Below, piece by piece: positions 36,239-44,347 of a DNA stretch of 64,000 nt. The position numbers and the translations under genes are program-made. A model generated the notes under the pieces. That model was not told the origin of the DNA and made no database searches. It saw only the letters and a list, made by a program, of their open reading frames with translations. Position 1 is the first letter of the stretch; each line of letters opens with the position of its first letter. The stretch is from contig NOUX01000008.1 of the NCBI GenBank assembly GCA_002245855.1, positions 124,001 to 188,000 of the forward strand, read 5' to 3'. This DNA comes from Sphingobacterium cellulitidis. Its GTDB lineage: Bacteria; Bacteroidota; Bacteroidia; Sphingobacteriales; Sphingobacteriaceae.

Positions 36239-37162
36239 TTAGAATAGTATATCGATAAACAATTCACTCTTTTTCCCTTCAACACCAGGTGTAAAATCCT
36301 TTGGTACTTCAGTACCTTTCAGAATCTTTCCGTTCTGATTCATCAATATGAAATTCAAGGTCCAATTTCCCGTCATCGTATAATTCACTACACCATGGTA
36401 AAAGCCATCGTCTGCCTGAGTTAAATCCTTGTTATTGGGCGAAGAGTGATTCCCCATAGAGGGCTCAGGCATCCTTGGATCCAACTTCAAGGTAAACCCA
36501 TTAACCTGGGAATAATCAAACTGACCAGGATCAGGAAATGTCCCCACGGGTCCGCCCTTTGGCTTATTGTATTTATAAATCCCAGCAACCAATGGATTCT
36601 CAGCAACTTTGGGATTTCGTGGACCTAATAAGGCGATAAAATATTCCTCTTCATCATTCCCAATAAAACTGGTCATATTCAAATTCTTGTTGCTTTGTTC
36701 CTTGATAGTAACAACCTCATTTAAATTGATTTCCTGATTCCCAATCTTCGCCTTCAGGTATAGATTCCATTTATTTTCTGCCGAACTTACATCTGAATAC
36801 ACAGCATATCCTGCATAAAACTTATCCTGTTGATTATACTTTAATAGATATTGATGGGGAGTTGAAACAACTTTTTCTTGTCCCTTATTTAAAATTGGAA
36901 GAAACCGCAATTCCGCTGTATTGATTTCAGCATTGTTTTGCTTATTGAAAACTCTTAGATGAAGTTCATTATAACCTTTATAAAACGTCCCATTCAAAGC
37001 TTCAATACTAATTCTATACCCATCCTTTTCAAAAGAATAAGCCTCTTTGAATTCTAATTTCTCAGGTTCTTTTGTACCTATTTCGGCTTCATAATCTGTT
37101 TTTTCTTTTGTACAGGATATGAACAATAGGAACAGAGAAATAAAAACGATTATTTTCTGCAT
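36239..37162 (-). CDS. Lipoprotein with YtkA-like domains and Met/His-rich motif
   Basis: This 307-residue lipoprotein has a lipobox (SLFLLFISC-TKE). The sequence shows two copies of a compact beta-domain. The second carries LDPRMPEPSMGNHSSPNNKDL and DDGFYHGVVNYTMTGNWTLNF, which resembles the YtkA/FixH-like fold where MPxM and H supply possible copper ligands. It is in the same operon as the receptor. A role as periplasmic copper carrier or receptor partner is likely but inferred. Confidence 0.7.
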   Translation of the reverse strand: MQKIIVFISLFLLFISCTKEKTDYEAEIGTKEPEKLEFKEAYSFEKDGYRISIEALNGTFYKGYNELHLRVFNKQNNAEINTAELRFLPILNKGQEKVVSTPHQYLLKYNQQDKFYAGYAVYSDVSSAENKWNLYLKAKIGNQEINLNEVVTIKEQSNKNLNMTSFIGNDEEEYFIALLGPRNPKVAENPLVAGIYKYNKPKGGPVGTFPDPGQFDYSQVNGFTLKLDPRMPEPSMGNHSSPNNKDLTQADDGFYHGVVNYTMTGNWTLNFILMNQNGKILKGTEVPKDFTPGVEGKKSELFIDILF

Positions 37163-37307
37163 GATAATAAAGTGTTGTTATTAAATAATTATTGAAGTGC
37201 AGCGATATAGATTTGATGGGATTATTACAACACAAACAGCAACGTATATTACCGTTGGCATCATATTACAAAAACATCAAATTATTGCTGATTCCTAAAG
37301 CATGGAA

Positions 37308-37676
37308 TTATGCGATCGGAGGACGAAATATGGGGGTATTAAACTGATAACTATATTCAGAAATATAGATAGGAAGAGGTTTCTCAAAAGGTTCCTCAAT
37401 AGTAACTGGTTTAATTAGCGTACTAAATTCCTTATGAACATAATGCGAGCTAAACTCATAGACCACAAAATTCTTTTTGGATTCCTTTTTCTCTCTTTCC
37501 TGGATTTTCTTCATCAAGATACACTGTCCATTACAGTGCAAGTCTGGGCGACTCTTATTGATACAATTTGCAATATAATCAGGAAGGTGAATCTCATATT
37601 CCATCGTCATGATACTGCGATAAAAAGACTGCAGTGTCAAACTTACTAAGAGAACATATGTAAAAAAGAGTTTCAA
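37308..37676 (-). CDS. Small membrane-anchored Cys-motif protein B of the copper locus
   Basis: This 122-residue protein starts at a TTG (37676) because an in-frame stop lies just upstream and no ATG precedes the membrane segment (LFFTYVLLVSLTLQSF). The motif C38-x9-C48-x3-C52 (CINKSRPDLHCNGQC) and the tail PIFRPPIA match the 34-kb paralog. It is the first gene of the copper operon, 145 bases before the lipoprotein gene. The paralogs may bind metal or electrons; no known family is assigned. Confidence 0.65.
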   Translation of the reverse strand: MKLFFTYVLLVSLTLQSFYRSIMTMEYEIHLPDYIANCINKSRPDLHCNGQCILMKKIQEREKKESKKNFVVYEFSSHYVHKEFSTLIKPVTIEEPFEKPLPIYISEYSYQFNTPIFRPPIA

Positions 37677-37707
37677 ACCTTGTTATTGGTATTTAGCAAA
37701 TATGCCA

Positions 37708-37715
37708 CAAAGATA
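37708..37715 (-). promoter_or_regulatory. -7 promoter element of the copper operon
   Basis: Minus-strand TATCTTTG matches TAnnTTTG, 31 bases before the TTG start of the Cys-motif B gene. Confidence 0.45.
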
Positions 37716-37760
37716 AGGAAAGATTTTATCATAATAATAAAGATTATCTAAATAAGTATC

Positions 37761-38110
37761 CAACCCGGTGGGGCGACATATTTCTACAATACCTATCCCC
37801 AAAAATAGATTCCGCATCTTCGATGCGGAATGACAATTATATAAAATTTGGTTTAGGGGGGAAAAGCTTCTTCGGCTACGCCGAAGAAGCTTTTCCCCAA
37901 AAATCCCCACTCGCAATTTTCCTGTCTTTCTGAGCGTAGCGAAGAATCTATTTCTATCCAGCCCGGTAGGGGCGTATCGCATACGCCCTTTTAATATTTA
38001 ATATATAACCCATTCCAATCAACCTATAATTAACTGGCGTATCGCATATTCCCATTTACGAATATTTACACATTCATTAACCAGCCCCGTAGGGGCGACA
38101 TATTTGTAGC
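37761..38110. repeat. Cluster of short intergenic palindromic repeats
   Basis: Three related units begin C-A-[AG]-C-C-C-G-G/C-T-[AG]-G-G-G-G-C-G: at 37761-37787, 37960-37988 (forming GGGCGTAT/ATACGCCC) and 38082-38110, with a fragment at 38037-38053. A second motif CTTTCTGAGCGTAGCGAAG (37926-37944) resembles a common Bacteroidota intergenic repeat. TTCCGCATC/GATGCGGAA (37810-37830) is a perfect 9-bp hairpin. The 555-base gap between the copper operon and the SRPBCC gene is made almost wholly of such units. An open frame here (37683-37982) is not a gene. Confidence 0.7.
37858..37898. repeat. Long perfect hairpin with 19-bp arms
   Basis: The arm starting GGGGAAAAGCTTC (37858-37876) is perfectly complementary to that ending GAAGCTTTTCCCC (37880-37898), with a 3-base loop TAC. 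It would form a very stable hairpin in DNA or RNA on either strand. Confidence 0.85.
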
Positions 38111-38180
38111 AACCCAAAGGAATAAAACCAAGAGCCCGCCCTCCAAACATTAAACTCCTCCGGAGATTTTCCCAACAAAA

Positions 38181-38204
38181 AAAGAGCAATTTTCATTGCT
38201 CTTT
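38181..38204 (-). terminator. Terminator after the pyrE-SRPBCC genes
   Basis: AAAGAGCAAT / ATTGCTCTTT with a 4-base loop; on the minus strand it is followed by TTTTTTTG. It is 28 bases after the SRPBCC stop. Confidence 0.85.
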
Positions 38205-38232
38205 CCTTTATATCATTCGGATAATACTAACA

Positions 38233-38631
38233 CTATCCTAATACTTCTTTCAATTTACCGATTTGAAAATCAACCAATTTCTGAAGAGGACCTGATGCCA
38301 TCATTTTCATCATCATATTTAATCCGGCTTCGATTACGAAAGTTGCATTGGTGCTGTTTTCCGATGTAGGTTCCAATTTCCAACGTAAGGTCAATGGAAA
38401 TGGTGCCTCCTCGATAGGAACACTTACCAATTCTTTGTTCTCTAGGCGTTCACTGATACGCAATGATAATTTAGCCATGTTCTTGATTGTAAATCTCGCC
38501 TCATCAGCGGTAGAGGTCCACTTCTCAATATTTTCCGGCATTAATTGCTCATGATGATTCATATCAGCAAGAAAGGCATAAACCTCAGCAACAGGTTTAT
38601 TGATTTCTACGGTGTTTTGAATAATAGTCAT
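38233..38631 (-). CDS. SRPBCC (START-like) family protein
   Basis: This 132-residue protein starts VEINKPVAEVYAFLADMNHHEQLMPENIEKW, the usual polyketide-cyclase/START-like pattern, with a long C-terminal helix. These proteins bind hydrophobic ligands or lipids; this one's ligand is unknown. It follows pyrE with 3 bases between, so they are co-transcribed. Confidence 0.75.
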   Translation of the reverse strand: MTIIQNTVEINKPVAEVYAFLADMNHHEQLMPENIEKWTSTADEARFTIKNMAKLSLRISERLENKELVSVPIEEAPFPLTLRWKLEPTSENSTNATFVIEAGLNMMMKMMASGPLQKLVDFQIGKLKEVLG

Positions 38632-38634
38632 AGT

Positions 38635-39282
38635 TTATGATTCTGGATTCCAGTTAGCAGGATCAATTTTCCACTTCTCTAATAGTTCGATATCCGATTC
38701 AAGGATATAACTATTTGAAGCAGCAACATGAATTAAGGCATCATAGTTACACAAACTGTGGAAAGTACATTTCGCCTCCTCAAAGTTCTTACGCGCAACT
38801 TCTAAGCCATAGGTAAAGATTGAAACCAATCCAACAACATTACAGCCCGCATCTCGCAACGCTTTAACCGCTTGCAAACTGCTCTTGCCGGTAGAAACTA
38901 AATCCTCAATCACAACAACACGTTGTCCACTGATAACCTCGCCCTCAATTAAATTCTGACGACCATGGTCCTTCGCACTGCTACGAACATAAGAAAAAGG
39001 TAAACCTAAATCTTGTGCTACCAAAACACCCTGAGGAATCCCAGCTGTAGCAACTCCCGATATCATATCAACCGACCCAAACTCCTCTTGAATCAATTGG
39101 GATAGCTTCTGACGGATATATGTACGGATCGCAGGATGCGATAATGCAACCCGATTATCACAATAAATTGGTGACTTCCATCCAGACGCCCATGTAAAAG
39201 GGTTTTTAGGTTGTAATTTTATTGCTTTAATTTGCAATAAGGATTCAGCAACTTTTTGTTCAACCTCATTTAAATAATTCAT
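38635..39282 (-). CDS. pyrE: Orotate phosphoribosyltransferase
   Basis: This 215-residue enzyme has the PRPP-binding motif RVVVIEDLVSTGKSS (DLVSTGKS) and the substrate loop SSAKDHGRQNLIEG. It converts orotate and PRPP to OMP in pyrimidine synthesis. The start ATG (39280-39282) overlaps the ATG of an alternative start of the divergent Nudix gene by 2 bases. The promoter TTG-N16-TAAATTTG ends only 4 bases before the ATG, suggesting a leaderless or very short leader. Confidence 0.95.
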   Translation of the reverse strand: MNYLNEVEQKVAESLLQIKAIKLQPKNPFTWASGWKSPIYCDNRVALSHPAIRTYIRQKLSQLIQEEFGSVDMISGVATAGIPQGVLVAQDLGLPFSYVRSSAKDHGRQNLIEGEVISGQRVVVIEDLVSTGKSSLQAVKALRDAGCNVVGLVSIFTYGLEVARKNFEEAKCTFHSLCNYDALIHVAASNSYILESDIELLEKWKIDPANWNPES

Positions 39283-39286
39283 GGCA

Positions 39287-39313
39287 CAAATTTATAAAAT
39301 TTATATGAACCAA
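39287..39313 (-). promoter_or_regulatory. -33/-7 promoter of pyrE
   Basis: TTG (39313-39311), 16 bases, TAAATTTG (39294-39287) on the minus strand. The -7 element lies 4 bases before the pyrE ATG. Confidence 0.55.
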
Positions 39314-39892
39314 TCTCTGTTAATTTTGGCAGATTTTACCCCTCGTATTAAAGAAAACGTTCAAACAATTGGTTTACAAGACATTGATCTGGAAAAACTT
39401 TTCAACGATTCCGCTCATAACTCTGATAAATCCGTTTACCTATACATACATCCTGACATCAGAAAAGTTTTTAAAAAGATATTATCAACAACCCGAATTA
39501 TTAAAGCTGCAGGTGGATTGGTAACCAATGGGAATGGTGAATACCTTTTTATTCACAGACTAGGGAAATGGGACCTCCCGAAAGGTAAGGGGGAAGAAGG
39601 TGAAAAAATGAAAGATGCCGCCCTCCGTGAAGTTGAAGAAGAATGCGGAATCGAAGTCGATTACCTCGGCAAAAAAATCGCTACAACCTATCATACCTAC
39701 TATATGCGCAATAAATTTGTGCTTAAACAAACTAAATGGTACAATATGGGCGTCAATAAAATCCCAAAACTTACCCCGCAACTCGAAGAAGATATTGATC
39801 AGGCTGAATGGTTAAAAGCATCAGACCTTAAAAAAGTTAAAGACAATACTTACCCATTAATCTTGGAAATCGTCGATACGATTAAAAATTAA
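39305..39892 (+). CDS. Nudix hydrolase
   Basis: About 195 residues. The Nudix box is GKGEEGEKMKDAALREVEEE (about residues 100-120) preceded by WDLPKG. It would hydrolyse a nucleoside diphosphate-linked substrate. An N-terminal domain of about 60 residues precedes the Nudix fold. The ATG at 39305 is preferred; an ATG at 39281 would overlap the pyrE start and lie in its promoter. A strong terminator follows. Confidence 0.85.
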   Translation: MNQSLLILADFTPRIKENVQTIGLQDIDLEKLFNDSAHNSDKSVYLYIHPDIRKVFKKILSTTRIIKAAGGLVTNGNGEYLFIHRLGKWDLPKGKGEEGEKMKDAALREVEEECGIEVDYLGKKIATTYHTYYMRNKFVLKQTKWYNMGVNKIPKLTPQLEEDIDQAEWLKASDLKKVKDNTYPLILEIVDTIKN

Positions 39893-39930
39893 AAAGCAAA
39901 GGAGCTGAAAATTCAGCTCCTTTGCTTTTT
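39891..39930. terminator. Bidirectional terminator between Nudix gene and GDH subunit
   Basis: Stem AAAAAGCAAAGGAGCTGAA / TTCAGCTCCTTTGCTTTTT with a 2-4 base loop and T-runs on both sides. Confidence 0.9.
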
Positions 39931-39944
39931 AATTTTTAAAAGAC

Positions 39945-40589
39945 TTATCCAAAGAACTTCTCTGGATCAAAGCCATATTGTTTCAACACATCAGCTGGAA
40001 CCCCATTCCAAACTCCAGGTTTATTACCTTGGTATCCGATATCCTTTACCCCTATCTCACTGGTAAAAAATCCAGTCGATGTCAGGTCACGCATCAATGA
40101 GAAAAAGGAAACTCCTTGTGCCATTTCAGGCTTCGCTTTTTGAGGATATGCAATCTCATCCACAATGGCAATCTGCTCCTCTTTCTTGCATTTTAGAAAG
40201 GCATTTCCATAAGTCTTTTGACACTGAACATCAAGCCATTTCAATCCTCCACGTAAAGGAGTTTGATAGCTTGGGATATCCTTCGACATAAACTCGATAA
40301 AAGCCGGAACTCCTGCCTCCGAAGCACTGCCGGATACATCATCCTTCGGAATAATAATATCAACTAAAACAGTAATCGTAGCAAGCTCATGATCATTAAA
40401 AAACTTCTCCTCCATTAAGGCTTCGTTCCTCTTATATTCAAACTCCTGAACTCCAGGTAACTTATCTGAATTGCCTGCAGCAACTTCGCCAGTTTGTTTC
40501 GCACTCTTATCATCCTTACATGATGCTGCCAAAACGCCTGACCCTGCAGCAAGTAGCCCTAAGGCTTTTAGTGAATCTCTTCTATTCAT
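39945..40589 (-). CDS. Gluconate 2-dehydrogenase subunit 3 family protein
   Basis: This 214-residue protein has a twin-arginine-like start (MNRRDSLKALGLLAAGSGVLAA) with a lipobox Cys (AASC), so it may be Tat-exported and lipid-anchored. The remainder matches the gluconate 2-dehydrogenase subunit 3 family (NDHELATITVLVDIIIPKDDVSGSASEAGV). It is the small partner of the GMC oxidoreductase encoded 10 bases upstream and may carry its export signal. Confidence 0.85.
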   Translation of the reverse strand: MNRRDSLKALGLLAAGSGVLAASCKDDKSAKQTGEVAAGNSDKLPGVQEFEYKRNEALMEEKFFNDHELATITVLVDIIIPKDDVSGSASEAGVPAFIEFMSKDIPSYQTPLRGGLKWLDVQCQKTYGNAFLKCKKEEQIAIVDEIAYPQKAKPEMAQGVSFFSLMRDLTSTGFFTSEIGVKDIGYQGNKPGVWNGVPADVLKQYGFDPEKFFG

Positions 40590-40599
40590 CGCTCTTGGG

Positions 40600-42333
40600 T
40601 TATGCTAATTTTTTATTTTCTTCTAAAATATATTCTGCCGTACGCATCGACAATGCTAAAATCGTCCATGTAAGGTTTTTATCTCCTTGTTGCACAAATG
40701 GTCCCGCATCAACTACATAAACATTCTTACAGTCATGCGCTTGACCCCATTTATTAAGAACCGATGTCTTTGGATCATTGCCCATACGCGTAGTCCCACC
40801 TTCGTGAATAATCTTTCCCGGTGCTTCTAAGCCATACAAAGTATCTGCACCCGGAATATTTGAAGTGACAATAGCGCCCATTTCATGCATAATGGATTGA
40901 AAAGTCTCCTGCATATGTTTTGCCTGTGCAATCTCTTCATTTGCCCATTTATAATGGAAACGAAGCACTGGAATTCCAAACTTATCTACCTTATTCGGAT
41001 CGATCTCACAATAATTATCCTTTCTCGCCAAAGCTGTTCCACGACCAGCCATCCCTACATTCGCACCATAGAAACGACGATAATCATTCTTTAATCCTGC
41101 TCCATAGCCCCCCATCTCCTTCTTCTCGCCATTCTTCCCAGGTACCATTCCATTGACACTAGGAACCCAGTTCATAAATCCATAAGATGGCATATGTAAC
41201 CCACCACCATACTCAATATGATAACCTCTAGGGAAATTCAATTTCTTATTATCACCCCACCATGGTGAATAGATATGTACACTACCGGTACCATCCTCAT
41301 TATATCTTTTTCTATCTAATAATTCAGGGATAAAACCGCCTAAACTAGCGCCTGTAGAATCATGGAGATACTTCCCTACTAATCCGCTGCTATTTCCAAT
41401 TCCTCCAGGATGGGATTTTGATTTAGAGTTCAATAATAAACGAGCACTTTCACAAGCACTTGCACCTAAAATCACCTTCTTCCCTTTTACTGAATATTCT
41501 TGCAAATCCTTGGTATCAACATACGATACCCCTATCGCTAATCCTTCATCATTCGTCAAAACCTCACGAACCATCGCGTTATCAATAACCTTCAAATTCC
41601 CGGTTTTCATCGCTGGAATAACCAAACATGAGGATGATGAAAAGTCTCCATAAACCTTACAAGACCTTCCACATTGTCCACAATAAAAACAGGTTCCTCG
41701 ACCTTTAATTTCTGGAGAAGACTCGGTTAATACCGCTCCCCGTCCCGGAATAACCGGAACTCCTGCTTTCGCAGCACCCCGATGTATGAATAGTTCATTT
41801 AATCTTGGTTTTGGTGGTTTCATAAAGATGCCATCTGGCTCATTATGGATTCCCTCTACCGTACCATAAATACCAATCATCCTATCAACCCGGTCATAAA
41901 AAGGCTTTACCTCCTCATAGGAAATTGGCCATGGATCAGTGATTCCATCTGTCGGTTTGAAGTCATCAGGGCCCATACGTAATGAAATCCGGCCCCAGTG
42001 ATTGGTTCGACCGCCTAACATCCGCGCGCGAAACCATTCAAACTCTGTTCCCGCAACTTTACTATAGGGTTCCCCTTCTAACTGCCAACCGCCATAGGCC
42101 GCATCAAAATCACCAAATGGACGTGTAACTCCAGCGCCGCGACGCGGAGATTCCCAAGGCCAACGCATTTGTAAGGCATCTTTCGCCGGATCAAAAAATG
42201 GCCCCGCCTCTAACATCAAGACTTTAAGACCTGCATTCGCTAGAATATAGCCCGCCATACCCCCTCCAGCTCCTGATCCAACTACAATGGCATCAAAAAC
42301 CTCAGGATTTTCTTTTATTTGAAAAACACTCAT
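40600..42333 (-). CDS. GMC family oxidoreductase with Cys cluster
   Basis: This 577-residue FAD enzyme has the N-terminal dinucleotide motif VVGSGAGGGMAGYILANAG, RMLGGRTNHWG, and a C-terminal VVDAGPFVQQGDKNLTWTI segment. A cluster CFYCGQCGRSC (C-x2-C-x2-C-x3-C) in the middle could hold an iron-sulfur centre. It has no signal peptide, so export may depend on the Tat-type small subunit encoded next. The substrate, probably a sugar or sugar acid, is unknown. Confidence 0.85.
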   Translation of the reverse strand: MSVFQIKENPEVFDAIVVGSGAGGGMAGYILANAGLKVLMLEAGPFFDPAKDALQMRWPWESPRRGAGVTRPFGDFDAAYGGWQLEGEPYSKVAGTEFEWFRARMLGGRTNHWGRISLRMGPDDFKPTDGITDPWPISYEEVKPFYDRVDRMIGIYGTVEGIHNEPDGIFMKPPKPRLNELFIHRGAAKAGVPVIPGRGAVLTESSPEIKGRGTCFYCGQCGRSCKVYGDFSSSSCLVIPAMKTGNLKVIDNAMVREVLTNDEGLAIGVSYVDTKDLQEYSVKGKKVILGASACESARLLLNSKSKSHPGGIGNSSGLVGKYLHDSTGASLGGFIPELLDRKRYNEDGTGSVHIYSPWWGDNKKLNFPRGYHIEYGGGLHMPSYGFMNWVPSVNGMVPGKNGEKKEMGGYGAGLKNDYRRFYGANVGMAGRGTALARKDNYCEIDPNKVDKFGIPVLRFHYKWANEEIAQAKHMQETFQSIMHEMGAIVTSNIPGADTLYGLEAPGKIIHEGGTTRMGNDPKTSVLNKWGQAHDCKNVYVVDAGPFVQQGDKNLTWTILALSMRTAEYILEENKKLA

Positions 42334-42510
42334 ATAATTTTGTGATGATTTAAATTCGATTTAACTGATCGCATTTGTCTGCTTATACATTTTAGCAAAC
42401 CTAAATATAGTAATTCTATCCTCTAATTCAATAGTTCAGCTCATAAAATTTTTGATACCTTTTGCCCTTAATAATTATTAAAATATTATTCCCTTAAATT
42501 TGAGCAATAA

Positions 42511-42539
42511 AAAAGGGACCTAATGTTTAGGTCCCTTTT
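42511..42539 (-). terminator. Terminator of the ABC-F gene
   Basis: AAAAGGGACCTAA / TTAGGTCCCTTTT with a 3-base loop; the minus strand continues with TTTTATTG. It is 18 bases after the ABC-F stop. Confidence 0.85.
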
Positions 42540-42557
42540 CCGTAGTATTAATATTGT

Positions 42558-44183
42558 TTATCTATACATTTCTTCGCGTTGTGCCTTTACAGCATCCGAA
42601 TTAATGTATTCATCATAGCTCATCAACTTATCGATAATACCATTAGGCGTAAGTTCAATAATACGATTTGCTGCAGTTTGTGTCAACTCATGATCTCGTG
42701 ATGTAAACAATACAGACCCTCTGAAATCATTGATTCCATTGTTCAAAGCCGTAATTGACTCCAAATCCAAGTGGTTGGTTGGCTCGTCGAATATCAAGAA
42801 ATTCGCTCCTTGAAGCATCATTCTTGAAAACATACAACGCATCTTCTCACCCCCTGAAAGAACTGAACATTTCTTCAATACTTCCTCTCCTGAGAACAAC
42901 ATCTTACCCAAAAATCCACGGATAAATTGCTCATCAGCGTCAGGTTTGGTGGTGTAGTCTCTCAACCAGTCTACAAGATTCTCAGTGCGTCCATCAAAAA
43001 ACGAAGCATTTTCAATTGGCATATCTGCTGGAGTAATCGTGATTCCCCATTTAAATTCACCTACAAAATCTTGATCCCTACCTGTAAGAATATCATAGAA
43101 TGCTGAAGTCACCAAGTTGTTTTCTGCAAGAACAGCAATCTTATCCCCTTTATTGATCATAAAGCTGATGTTCTTAAAGTAAACTTCACCATTTACAGTC
43201 TTACCTAAGTTCTCAACGGTCAGAATTTGATCTCCCGGCTCTCTATCCATCAAATTGAACATAATCGCTGGATATTTACGGTTTGAAGGTTTAATATCTT
43301 CAATATTAATCTTATCCAAAGCCTTTTTACGAGAGGTAGCTTGCTTAGATTTGGAAGCATTCGCTGAGAATCGACGGATAAACTCCTGCAATTCCTTCAC
43401 TTTATCTTCCATTTTCTTGTTTTGGTCAGCACGTTGTTTTAATGCTAATTGCGACGACTCATACCAGAACGTATAGTTACCAGAATAAATAGTCATTTTA
43501 CCAAAGTCAATATCCACAATATGCGTACATACTGCATCCAAGAAGTGACGGTCGTGAGATACTACCAATACGATCGCTTCATAGCTAGCAAGGAAGTCCT
43601 CTAACCAAGCGATGGTATTAATATCCAAGTCGTTGGTAGGCTCATCCAGGATTAAGATATCTGGATTACCAAATAAAGCCTGTGCCAAAAGGACACGAAC
43701 TTTTTCATTACCATCCAACTCCTTAACTAATTTATAGTGTAGATCTTCTTTAATCCCAAGGTTACTTAATAAGGTCGCTGCATTACTTTCAGCATTCCAG
43801 CCATCCATCTCAGCAAAAAGGCTTTCCAATTCACCAGCTCTTTCACCATCAGCATCAGAGAAATCTTCTTTCATGTAGATTTCATCCTTTTCTTTCATCA
43901 CCTTATATAGCTCTTGGTTACCCATCATTACCGTTTCGATAACTGGGAACTCATCAAATGCGTAGTGGTTCTGATTTAATACAGACATCCTCTCCCCCGG
44001 AGTGAAGGCTACTGATCCAGAAGTAGGATCTACTTCTCCAGAGATAATTTTTAAAAAAGTCGATTTTCCGGCACCATTCGCTCCAATAATACCGTAACAG
44101 TTTCCAGGAGTGAACTTTAAGTTGACATCTTCGAATAGGACACGTTTGCCATAACGAAGAGATAAATTCGAAACGTTAATCAT
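42558..44183 (-). CDS. ABC-F family ATPase (YbiT/YkpA-like)
   Basis: This 541-residue protein has two ABC domains and no membrane part. Domain 1 has Walker A GANGAGKST and DEPTNDLD; its signature is degenerate (ELDGNEKVRVLLAQ). Domain 2 lacks the Walker A lysine (AENNLVTSAFYD) but has LSGGEKMRCMF and DEPTNHLD. Such a degenerate second Walker A is usual in the YbiT/YkpA branch. ABC-F proteins act on the ribosome. It is the last host gene before the prophage integrase. Confidence 0.85.
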   Translation of the reverse strand: MINVSNLSLRYGKRVLFEDVNLKFTPGNCYGIIGANGAGKSTFLKIISGEVDPTSGSVAFTPGERMSVLNQNHYAFDEFPVIETVMMGNQELYKVMKEKDEIYMKEDFSDADGERAGELESLFAEMDGWNAESNAATLLSNLGIKEDLHYKLVKELDGNEKVRVLLAQALFGNPDILILDEPTNDLDINTIAWLEDFLASYEAIVLVVSHDRHFLDAVCTHIVDIDFGKMTIYSGNYTFWYESSQLALKQRADQNKKMEDKVKELQEFIRRFSANASKSKQATSRKKALDKINIEDIKPSNRKYPAIMFNLMDREPGDQILTVENLGKTVNGEVYFKNISFMINKGDKIAVLAENNLVTSAFYDILTGRDQDFVGEFKWGITITPADMPIENASFFDGRTENLVDWLRDYTTKPDADEQFIRGFLGKMLFSGEEVLKKCSVLSGGEKMRCMFSRMMLQGANFLIFDEPTNHLDLESITALNNGINDFRGSVLFTSRDHELTQTAANRIIELTPNGIIDKLMSYDEYINSDAVKAQREEMYR

Positions 44184-44236
44184 TTATAGTCTTTCTTTAT
44201 TCTATTTATGATAATTAATATATTAATATTCAATTA

Positions 44237-44289
44237 TTTACCAATCAAACGACATCATATTACAATTTCCTTTGTGCAGGATTGGTAAA
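44237..44289. promoter_or_regulatory. Inverted repeat around the integrase promoter
   Basis: TTTACCAATC (44237-44246) and GATTGGTAAA (44280-44289) form a perfect 10-bp inverted repeat 33 bases apart. The right arm covers the -33 TTG of the integrase promoter. It could be an integrase or repressor binding site, or part of attL. Confidence 0.4.
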
Positions 44290-44308
44290 GGTTTTTTGTA
44301 TATATTTG
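44282..44308 (+). promoter_or_regulatory. -33/-7 promoter of the integrase gene
   Basis: TTG (44282-44284), 16 bases, TATATTTG (44301-44308), then the ATG at 44348. A second inverted repeat ATTTGTA / TACAAAT (44304-44327) overlaps the -7 box. Confidence 0.55.
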
Positions 44309-44347
44309 TACAATATTTTTTACAAATAATTTACAACTAATTTTTAA

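Noticed and set aside
37683..37982. 99-codon open frame on the minus strand
   Set aside because: It is made of the palindromic intergenic repeats and has no domain or promoter.
44184..44347. tRNA or att core for the prophage
   Set aside because: No tRNA is seen and the right end lies outside the window, so a core repeat cannot be compared.
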